A stretch of DNA of 18,850 nt from contig JAAAJB010000653.1 in the NCBI GenBank assembly GCA_016098155.1, positions 1 through 18,850 of the forward strand, given 5' to 3'. The DNA comes from Actinomortierella ambigua. Its lineage: Eukaryota > Mortierellomycota > Mortierellomycetes > Mortierellales > Mortierellaceae. Made by a program: the position numbers and the translations under genes. Shown here piece after piece: positions 8,953 to 18,100 of this stretch (position 1 is its first letter; every line of letters begins with the position of its first letter). Below the pieces are notes generated by a model, which was not told the origin of the DNA, searched no databases, and was given only the letters and a program-made list of their open reading frames with translations.

Positions 8953-11900
8953 ATGGATGATTATGAAGACGAATTTCTGGCCAATCAGGCCTATGAGGAT
9001 GAGCTGTACAGGGACAAGTCCGATGGGTATGGTGGATTAAATGTTGAGCTTTGCTGAAAAAGCAGCAGACCTCTAGCATGTGACCTTGCTCCCCCCCCCT
9101 TTTTTTGTTGTGCCTTATAAGACAGGCTACTCCGTTCTACACACCCTTCTTTCGAAAGAACTAGTTGGTAGCCATCACACCCCAACCACTGACTCCTTTT
9201 TTTTTTGTTGGCACGCTTTTCTCTTGTCTTTATCTTCTCCTCCTGTATATTTTAGAAGCGAAGGCGAAGAAGTGGACAGCGATCTAGAGGACAAAGTACT
9301 CGGACATTTGCATTATTCCTATAACCTGCAAAAGGATTCCGTTTCTTCGGCACCAGATCGAAACGCCACCACCTCTTCTAAGGGGTCGATCAGCAAGACA
9401 TCTCAGCAGCGGATATCACCTAGTGGCCGTCAGGCCATTCCACAAGTCCGATCCGAGGAAGCAGACGGGAACGAGTCAGAGGAAGGGGAAGAAGATGATG
9501 GGAACGACGAGGATGAGGACGAGGATGAGGATGAGGATGAATATGATAAGGCGACCCGAGCCAACGGCATCCACGGAACCGATGCCGACCATGACCAAGA
9601 GGATGCAGAGGAGTCGAGGTACAATGTTGAGAAAAAGACCATCACGCCAAAGACAACCTCTCGACCTTCAGACGACTCGGATGATTCAGAAGCTTCATCC
9701 GATGAGGAGGACCATGCCATTACTACGCAACCGGGCAGAGACGAACCAAGAAGCGCGAAGGGTTCAAAAAAGGGAACAGTGGATGAACAGTCTGTCGCCT
9801 TGATTGATTCCGAGGATGGAGCATCGTCATCGGAGGAAGACGACGACGACGAGGAGGAAGACGAAGAAGACAGTGGAGACGATGCTCGCCCGGTTGGCTC
9901 CATTGTCCTGGACATTAATGCAGCAGTCAATCCTGTCGATGATGCGGCGTATGATCCGGCTGTGGCCCTCAAGCACCTGGAGGATCTGGATTTTAAGGTA
10001 AGTTATACGCCACCGCGGATGCATTACGAGAAAAAACTCCTGTAGTGCGCGGACGATTTTTTTTGTTCTGCATTCAAATGATTTAGTGTCAATATCTACC
10101 CGGACTTATCCCCTCTTTGCTCATGTTATGTCATCTTAGGGCAAAGGACGTTATTACCTGGAGCCCGAGGCACAGCGGTTATGTAACTTTTGTGGCAAGC
10201 CTGGACACATTGCAAAGGAATGCACATCCTTCAAGGTAAATGCTGAAGCTCTTTCCAAGCTCTGTCGCACTTCGCTTTGGGATACCCTCGCTAGTTTTAT
10301 TAATATCGTCTCTTCCCCGACCCCTTCTTCTCTCTCAAACAATGATAATGATATTGATAATAGTGTCACACGTGCGGTGCCATGAACTCTCACACATCGA
10401 GAGAGTGTCCGTACCAACAATGCTTCAACTGCAAGAAGTTTGGTCACATCAGAGATGTAAAGTGAGCTTTCGTGCTGATTAGGGAACCTCAATTGGATAT
10501 CACTCGAATTTTTCTTTTTTCATCCCCTTTGCTCTGTTTTCGTCTAACCTCCTTTTGTCGGCTTGCATCATAGAACTGTCCCGAAAGGCGTGGCGTCGGC
10601 ATGTACCGGTTCTGCAGCTTTTGCAAGTCTGATGGACACATTGGCGAGGTGAGCATCTAAACCCCACCTACCACAGGGACAATCAGAAAGGAACCGCTGA
10701 GAATATCTTTGTTTGGATTGTTTTGTTCGTCGTTGAAGCCATGACTTACTAACACGCCTCGTCCACATTCCGCCCTTCCCTGTTATCGTTGCATCTCCAC
10801 CCCCCCCCCTTTCCGTCGCTCTCTCACGCTCATCCAAACAACCATGAAATAGAACTGCCCGACAATATGGCGGCAATACGTGTACCGAGAGGGCGTCAAA
10901 CCGATCCGCAGCCCACCTGTGACGTGCTACAATTGTGGTAGTGAAGGACATCATGGCGATGAATGCCGGGACGCACGACCAACGTATGCACACTATGTGA
11001 CCCGGACTAATGCGCCCAACCAGAGTTCACGCCACTCAATACCCACATACCGAGGAGGAGGAGGAGGAGGATTAAGCAGTCTACCACCCAAACCTTCGAC
11101 GATGCCATCGTCGTCTTCTTCTCGCAATGGCCTGAAACCTTCCCGTTCGTCATCACCGCCACCTGCTCATGGATCGTCCAACTCGAGCCGGAAACGCCAT
11201 GCTCCTTCCGACAGTGGTGGCGGTGGTGGTAGTGGAGACAAAGATTATGAACGGAGAGATCAGAGTTACGATCGGGCGGGCATTCTGACGTCTCGTGAAC
11301 GCGAGCGTCAGAAAGAACGGGACTGGGACCGTGAGCGAGACCGTGAGCGTGATCGTGATCGTGATCGTGGGCGCGACAGTCGTGGGGATCGAGACCGGGA
11401 TCGAGACCGGGATCGTGATCGTGACCGTGACCGCGACCGATACCGACGCGATTACGATTACGATCGCCCTCAACCTTCATCATCCTCGTCGTCGTACTCG
11501 CGCTCGCACTCGCACTCGCACTCGCAGTCCCATTCAAACCGTAACTGGCCGGGCTATCACGACATAGATCAACCGTACTCATCTTCCCAAGGTGGTGGTG
11601 GTGGCGGTGGAGTGTCCTATGGCACCAGGAACGGCGGCTCTGGATCCTCAACACCCATTTCATACCAACAACAGCAGCAGCATTACCAGCAGCAATACCA
11701 AAATCAACAACAGCAGCAACAGCAACGGCCGTCAACACCCCCTCATATGAGGCCCGTCAGTGCCTACGGAGGGTCGTCCATGTCGTTCACAGCACCATCG
11801 ACACCGACAGGACGGCATCCGTTACCATCTCGGCATGGGGGAGGAGCGGCACCGTCGTTGCGAGACCGGTTAGCGTTCCCACGAGGCAATGGAGGGTCGT

Positions 11901-11962
11901 CGCCATCGTCGTCTAGCCCTGCATCTGGACCAATGTACCATGGAGGGTATGGCAAGCGATAG
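8953..11962 (+). CDS. AIR1/2: Air1/Air2-type five-zinc-knuckle RNA-binding protein (TRAMP complex)
   Basis: Exons 8953-9026, 9256-9997, 10140-10235, 10364-10456, 10574-10648 and 10853-11962 give 729 residues. Residues 1-272 are acidic with long Asp/Glu runs. Five CCHC knuckles follow at 287-300, 305-319, 324-337, 349-362 and 385-398. Knuckle 2 has five residues before its His, as I recall for yeast Air2. An IWRxY motif at 365-369, between knuckles 4 and 5, is the Air signature linked to contact with the poly(A) polymerase Trf4. In the family, Air proteins bridge RNA and Trf4/5-Mtr4 so that aberrant nuclear RNAs and rRNA by-products are oligoadenylated and passed to the exosome. The C-terminal 330 residues are unusual: Gly-rich loops, an Arg-Asp/Arg-Glu repeat at about 509-561, Ser/His runs and a poly-Gln segment at about 633-656. 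Yeast Air proteins are only about 350 residues and lack this tail. Metazoan ZCCHC7 is the alternative family name. Confidence 0.9.
11298..11460 (+). repeat. Coding RD/RE dipeptide repeat in Air1/2
   Basis: CGTGAN/CGNGAN hexamers encode about 50 residues of alternating Arg with Asp or Glu, with few interruptions. The DNA repeat makes long spurious frames on the opposite strand. Similar mixed-charge repeats occur in splicing-related proteins. Confidence 0.9.
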
Positions 11963-12067
11963 CTCAGATAGTTTTTGTTACTTTTTTCCTTTTAAACTAT
12001 TTTCCATCCTCCCCTCCTCCTCTCGCCCATTCTCTCCCATCGTTTGCATTGAGCAAGTAAGCAGCAT

Positions 12068-12073
12068 ATTAAA
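12068..12073 (+). terminator. Candidate ATTAAA poly(A) signal for Air1/2
   Basis: The common ATTAAA variant lies about 106 nt after the Air stop codon, at the start of an A/T-rich patch (12068-12125) between two convergent genes. Confidence 0.35.
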
Positions 12074-12102
12074 AAGAAAGAAATAATAACAATAATCATA
12101 AT

Positions 12103-12133
12103 AACAATATGCTATTAATAATTGCATATTGTT
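12103..12133. repeat. Perfect 10-bp inverted repeat between convergent genes
   Basis: AACAATATGC at 12103-12112 pairs exactly with GCATATTGTT at 12124-12133 across an 11-nt A/T-rich loop. It sits between the 3' ends of Air1/2 and Efg1, so both transcripts could carry the same hairpin. Confidence 0.7.
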
Positions 12134-12182
12134 GTTTGCATACAGGGAGGTTGAGCGGAGGGATCATGAAATGTCTGCTTTT

Positions 12183-13367
12183 CTACTTTGTCCTTGTCTT
12201 CTTGGATGGGGGTTGTTTTGTGACAGTATCTTCCTCGTTGTCCTCCTCCTCGTCCACGTCCTCATCATCGCTCCAGTTGCTGATGGGGTTCTCAGGGTCG
12301 TGCTCCTCCTCTTCCTCGTCACCGTCGTCGTCCTCATCTTCATCCTCATCCTCCTGCTGGCCTTGTTGCTCCGACAGAGGCTTCTTTCCATGGCGGATCT
12401 CGCCCTTCTCGATTGCATCGGCAATCTTTTGGCGAATCTCGGCCTGTGTGATTTGTGCATTATCCTCGTGTGGCTCGTCTGGGTAGATGCTGATATAGGG
12501 CTCGTTCCGTGGGAAGTGCTAAATAAAAAAATATACCAACACAAACGACGATAATGATAATGATGATGATGATGTTGTTGTTGTTGCTGTTTGTTAGTCT
12601 ATTGTCAGGTGATAGTGAGGAAAGGGTGGTGGCCATTGCCTTCACATTTTTTTTTCGTCCCTTTTCGCTTCTTATTGTCGAGGCTTCTATTGATTGTTTT
12701 GGCGCGCATTACCTTGATGTACAACAGGTCCAACTCCAGATCGGCCATGGTCTTGACATCGTCCTCGTTGTCCTCGTAGTTGGGGTGCTGCTTCTTGAAC
12801 GCTACAATCTTGCGACCTGCACGACGGAGTTCTGATTATCCGCATGCAACATACAATTCGGACAATATTGATTTGTTGACAATGGTCAATCAGTAAGGTG
12901 ATATATTACGTCCTATCCACGGCCGGAAACAAACCACTCACACACAAAAAAAAAGTGTTTGATTCATGCTTACCGCGCGCCTTCAATCCCTTGGTACCCC
13001 GAACAGACGGTCCATCCTCATTGTCGTCACCCTCGCCATCAGCCTTCCGCTTCTTCTTATTGTTGTTCTCCTTGTTGTCTCCCTTCTTGGAAGACGGTCC
13101 TGTGTTGGATCCAGAGGGCGGCACGGCCTGCAGTTGCTTCTGCAACGCCAAAATCTTGGCCTTGGTCTCGGCTACCTTCTCTTCCGGCAGGGTGCGGGAG
13201 GCGTCGGTGGAGGTGTTGGCGAGCAGGCGCTCAAGGGAGCGGATCTGCTTCTTGAGAATACGAGCTGGCGCTTTGGAGGGCGCGACGCGGCGATGGATGA
13301 TTTTCGACTTTTTGTTGGCGCTGCTGTCGCCCGTGGACTGTGGTGGTATTGTTGTTGAGGCTTCCAT
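12183..13367 (-). CDS. EFG1: Efg1-like rRNA-processing protein
   Basis: Exons complement(12183..12518, 12713..12816, 12974..13367) give 277 residues (yeast Efg1 is 233). The start is the ATG at 13365-13367. Exon phases agree: donor GTAAGC after codon 131 plus one base, and donor GTAATG in phase 0. The N-terminal half has a basic patch and a coiled-coil-like segment (KKQIRSLERLL, then LPEEKVAETKAKILALQKQL), the pattern of the Efg1 domain. Next come a Lys-rich linker, GRKIVAFKKQHPNYED, and the junction LELDLLYIK-HFPRNEPYISIYPDEP. That last stretch, D-L-x-Y-I-K-x-F/Y-P-x-x-x-x-Y-I-S, is the strongest family marker. The end is a long acidic tail (about 222-264) and a short basic terminus. Known Efg1 is nucleolar, part of the small-subunit processome, and needed for 18S maturation. 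The linker between the coiled coil and exon 2 is longer than I expect. The gene is divergent from APC7. Confidence 0.75.
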
Positions 13368-13605
13368 GATCCCCTTTCCTGTGTGATGTATCTATGAGTG
13401 CGTGGTGGTGTGTGGAGACAGAGAGAGAAATAAGAGGGGGGAAAAGGGAGCAATTTTTTTTTCTTTACACCCATGCTTGTTGTTGGATCAGAGCCACTGA
13501 CGAGCAGTCACACCTCCATTTTTGGCGGCGGAAGGCCTGACAGTGCAAACGCGAAACTGCTTCATTCGCAGCATTCACCCAACTCAACTTGACATCGCAA
13601 TCTCG
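13368..13605. promoter_or_regulatory. Divergent promoter region between EFG1 and APC7
   Basis: Only 238 bp separate the two start codons, which point away from each other, so the promoters must overlap or be shared. The Efg1 side is purine-rich with a T8 run near 13456. The APC7 side is GC-rich and holds the E2F/SBF-like elements. No TATA box is evident. Confidence 0.6.
13521..13556. promoter_or_regulatory. E2F/SBF-like G1/S elements upstream of APC7
   Basis: TTTGGCGG at 13521-13528 fits the loose E2F pattern TTTSSCGS. CGCGAAA at 13550-13556 fits the SBF pattern CRCGAAA, and its reverse, TTTCGCG, is E2F-like. They lie about 50-85 nt before the APC7 ATG. Short motifs like these can occur by chance. 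Confidence 0.35.
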
Positions 13606-15132
13606 ATGAGTGCAGATACCCTATCACCCTCTGAGCGCCTTGCTCAGTTGAAACGATACAAGGCTCTCTATGATGAGGGTCTCTACCAGTCGGCACTTTT
13701 AATGGTAAAGCTAGCCAGCGTGACCCTTTCTATATCCAGCTCAGAGAATGAGAAAGGACTGCTCACCCACGTCTGTGTTTCTTTCCCTGCTCTTTTTTCC
13801 GTACCTCGTGTGACATCGACTCTTTGTAGATAGGGATGCAGCTAAGCACTATCAAGTTTGACGAGGGGTGGTTCATGGAGCAAGCCCTGTCCTTGTATGC
13901 ACGCTGCCTGACCCAACTGGACCAACACCGACGGGCTGTGGTAGGGGCACGCGACGCAGGCACTCTGTGTGAAAAGTTCTTGAGTGACGAGAAAGGGGAG
14001 GCAACGAGTCAGCATTAAGCTAAAAACAAACTTGTCTCACGTTTTAGAGGTATTATGAGCGTGCTTTATATTATCAAGGTGCAGTCATGCCACCAGAACT
14101 TCAACAAAGCGAGCCTTCGCATCCACCCACATCCACCACCACAGGAGACGAAGGACAGTCAACGAAGGATCAATCCGCCTCCTCTTCCTCCTTAACTGCA
14201 ACATCAGCATCCACTACACAGTCTTCGAGTGCAGCCTCAGTCACGGCATTGGACAGGGAACAGTTCAAGGACAAGATGGTCAAAACAATGGCCCATTTGC
14301 AAGGGATCAAACGCAAGGCCACTCACTCGGGTGCTTCCCAACTCCCCAACGAAGGACCCGATCTTGCACGAAGTTCCTTTTATATGTTCGATGACCCTCG
14401 CAGGGCAAAGGCTATAAAGTCGAGTAGCAGCAGCATCATCCAAGCTCCACCACCTTCTTCCTCTTCCTCTTCTTCTTCTCTTTCCTCTTCCTCGACATCC
14501 TTTTTATCTTCAGCCACAAATCGGACATGGATACCCGACAGTCAACCAGACGCTGCCAACAACAATATGAAATCAATACCAGGACCAGGAAGAGGAGTCT
14601 CGGAGCCTTGGGATGAAGCCTCCAAGACCTCTGGATCAAGTATGCTCACTCGGACGGTGCGTGGCCAGCCCAAGGGCATGGATTTCAATGGCAAGCTACA
14701 ATATGCCAGGTCTCTGGTCGAGATGGGCGAACTTGTTAGAGCATCAAGAGAAGTAGGCACCCCATGTTATAAAGCATTCTTTCTTCGTATGCGGCAAAAG
14801 GACATCTCTGCTTCATTTTTTGTCCGAGTGTTCCTTCTTGTAACACTCACATGGATTTCTCTCTTTCTTCTCTTGTTTTTGGCCGCATTGGCTTTGATAT
14901 CCTTTTTGTGTTTTATCTCCGTTTCCAATTCATAGCTAATTACGTTTCCAGAGGAAAAACGATCTGTCGCGTTCTACCTGTTAAACATCAAGATGGGGAA
15001 GCTGAAACTTGCCGTCATCAACCGGTAAGATCCTTGTTTTTTTTTCATCCTACCCCCACCAAATAATAGCTACCCATTTCGTTGAAGAAATGGCTTTTGG
15101 AGAAAAGGAAAGCTGTACTTATACACTGTATT

Positions 15133-15169
<37 letters not shown>

Positions 15170-18100
15170 TTATGTATCGAAAAATAGTGACTTGAGTTCA
15201 CAGGCCTGTTGGAACCGGATAGCAGAGTAAGGGTTTCAATATTCATAGTAAATCACGCAGTGATGCGGTCTCTGGATCGACTTTGCACACTCTTTGGAGG
15301 GCGCGCTAACAGGAGCATCATTGATTTGTTGGACGGGGTAACTCTGCCGTGAAATCCTCATGGAATTCCTCTTCTTCCGCTTTTGGATTCCAAATAGAAA
15401 ATATCCCGTGGCGATAGAGGCCCATTTGAATTTGCTCCGCCTCCGATTGCCGCTGGACACGGTTCTACAGCTCATTCCCGACACCTGCCGTGAGAAGCCC
15501 TGGATGACCAAGTATCTAACTGGCATGGACGCGATCTTTAGCTTGAAGTATCAAGGTAATATTCACTATTTTAAGTACAGTGAAATAATACGAAATATTT
15601 TTCTAGCCTAAAGAACATGTATCCCCTCCTCCTCTTCCGCCCGTGATCCAACATTTCCTCCTCTCTTTCATACTCAAGTCAATTTTTTCTCCTTTCCTTC
15701 CTCATACCTTTCATACAGCTGCGAGAGCTCAGTTTGAGTCACTCAATGCTTCATATCCATCCAATGTGGATATCCTACTCAAACTAGCGTATTGTCATTT
15801 CTGGCAAGGCGAAACCGTCGACGCCTACATGAAATATTTAGCGGTATGCATGTCATCTTCGTCATTTATTGATTACGGCTCTATGACCCTGACTAGGGAG
15901 CGGGGGGGGGGGGAGTTAAATATTGTCGTGTTTTTATTTTTGGTTTCTTAGCTCTGTTTCTTAGCTTAATGTTCTTTTGGTCTAGGTTCAAAAAGTGGAT
16001 CGATATGTGACGGAGGACCTCCATCTCTTTGCAACTGCCCTCCAGGAACTAGAGAAGCCTAGCGAACTGTCATCGCTCGTGGTGGACCTCATGCAATATG
16101 AGACCAAGCAAGCTGAGACCTGGGTAGTTCTTTCGATCCATTGCTTGGTTAGCCGAGAACCAGCAAGAGCTCTCCAGTCTGTCAATCGAGTAAGCGACGG
16201 CTCTATTTTTTTTCCCCATATCCTATCCTACCCACAATCTCTCACTCCTTCACTTGAAAAGAAGTATATATTCATCACAATCTAATCTGTGCCCAATTTA
16301 CCCCCCCCCTTCTTTCCTTCTTTCCCTCTATCATCCCCCTTTCCTTCGCTTTCCCCACTATCACGATTCTAGGCCCTGAGTATCGACCGCGAGCATGCAG
16401 GCGCCCATCGGATACGGGGTCAACTGCTATCCAGTACCGACCCCAAGGAAGCTATCTTTTCCTTCCGCGAGTCTCTCCGTCTTCAAAAAAATATTTTCTC
16501 CTATGAAGGTACTTCAAATTACCACAAAAAAACAATAGTCTAAGGATGGTAGTATTGTGTATCTGTGTCCAGAAAGTACTTTTTTGCCCCCCCCCCTCTG
16601 CTCTGGAGATTACTTATTACCGTCATCTTTTTTTTTTCTATGGACACTAAAAAATAGGACTAGTCAGCACATACCTTGTTGTAGGTCGCCGCATCGAGGC
16701 CCTGGCGACCGCCAAGGAAGCACGGCGGGAGCTACCACAGAGTGCGCGTGTACTGGCCCTATACGGGACGACGTTATTCCATGCCGGAGGAAGTTCAGGG
16801 TCAGGATACGACCAGCATGATAACCCTCTTCATCACCAAGACCACCACCACCACCCACCGAGCGAAGCAACCCCAGAACACGCATTGCAAGTCTTGCAAG
16901 AGGCCTATGCGCTCGACCGGACCTGTTCCGAGGCCGTGTGGGGGTTGGTGACGGTATTGGAGTACCAAAAGGAATATAGCCAAGCCTTGGCTGTGCTGGA
17001 TGAGCTGTTGGAAGGCGGTCCAGTTGCCCCTACGCAGCAGCCACAGCAGCCTCTTTTGCCACTGTTATCATCGGCATCGTCGTCAGCACCAGTGCAACCG
17101 TCGCCGTTCTACGTGGCGCCGCCTACAGCTACTGGTACAGCGACAACCAGCACCACCACCACCACGACGAATACCGACCTTGCAGCCACGGCTGGCAGCA
17201 GCACTTTCCCCTCCTCCTCCTCCTCCTCGACGTCATTTCCGACAACGAGTGCAGCGCCCCAGGTTTCCGTGGTGAAGATTCATCTGCGTAAGGCCGAGCT
17301 TTACAACGGGATGGCCAACTGGGAACAGTGCTACCTCAGCTATCAACGCGCGCTCGTTGTCGACCCGACCAACGAGGTGGCCAAGGCCGGGATTGCGCGT
17401 GTCGAGCGGATCTTTAATGGGGATGACGAGGAGGAGGAAGAGGAAATGGAGGAGGAGGAAGTAGAAGTCGAGGCGGTAGCGGAGGAACGAGGTGAACGAA
17501 GCAGAAGAGGAGTAGGAGATGATGAGGGGGAAGATGAGGAGGAAGATGAGGAACAAAGACTAATGGCGGCGTTGGAGTACCAGCGGCGGAGGCGTGCTCA
17601 AATCGAGGAGCAGCTGCAGCAGGAGGAAGACGATGAGGAGCAACAGGAAGTGCTGGTAGAGGAAAGACAAGAAGTAGACGAGGAGACAGTAGAGGGAGGA
17701 GATGGGGAAGAACAAGGCGGTCAAGGACGGCACCGGGATGGAGAGCACCGCCATCGCCGCCATCATGGTCACGACGTCCCACTCGAGACGCTAGAGCGCC
17801 CACTGGTTAGTCGGGGGCGTGGTGGACCAGGCCAAGTCAGACAGAGAAGACGGACGAGTCAAGTCGAAGTAGGTAGTGATGGCGACCTTTTTCATCCGAT
17901 GCTGCATCAACAGCGCCACCACCACCACCACCAGCCAGGCGAGTCTTTGGAGGGTCACGAGGACGATGGCCATAACGATGATCCCCAACACTTTCTCCAC
18001 CGCCTCCATCGCTCTCAGCACCAGCACCAGTACCACCCACACCACCAACAGCACCACTTGTCTTCAGAGCTCGAAGGAGGATCGTCGCCGCTGCCGCCAC

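Noticed and set aside
9423..9972. Frames opposite and alongside the acidic part of Air1/2 (poly-Ser minus strand, Met/Arg-rich plus strand)
   Set aside because: They are shifted readings of GAG/GAT repeats; the acidic frame joins correctly to five zinc knuckles.
11007..11738. 243-codon minus-strand frame over the RD/RE and Gln repeats of Air1/2
   Set aside because: A repeat shadow with His/Asp alternation and no start or splice context.
12109..12554. Plus-strand Ser-rich and Leu/Val-rich frames opposite Efg1 exon 3
   Set aside because: They are antisense to the Asp/Glu codons of the Efg1 tail. The minus-strand frame ending LSEQQGQQ plus the acidic tail joins in phase to the upstream exons.
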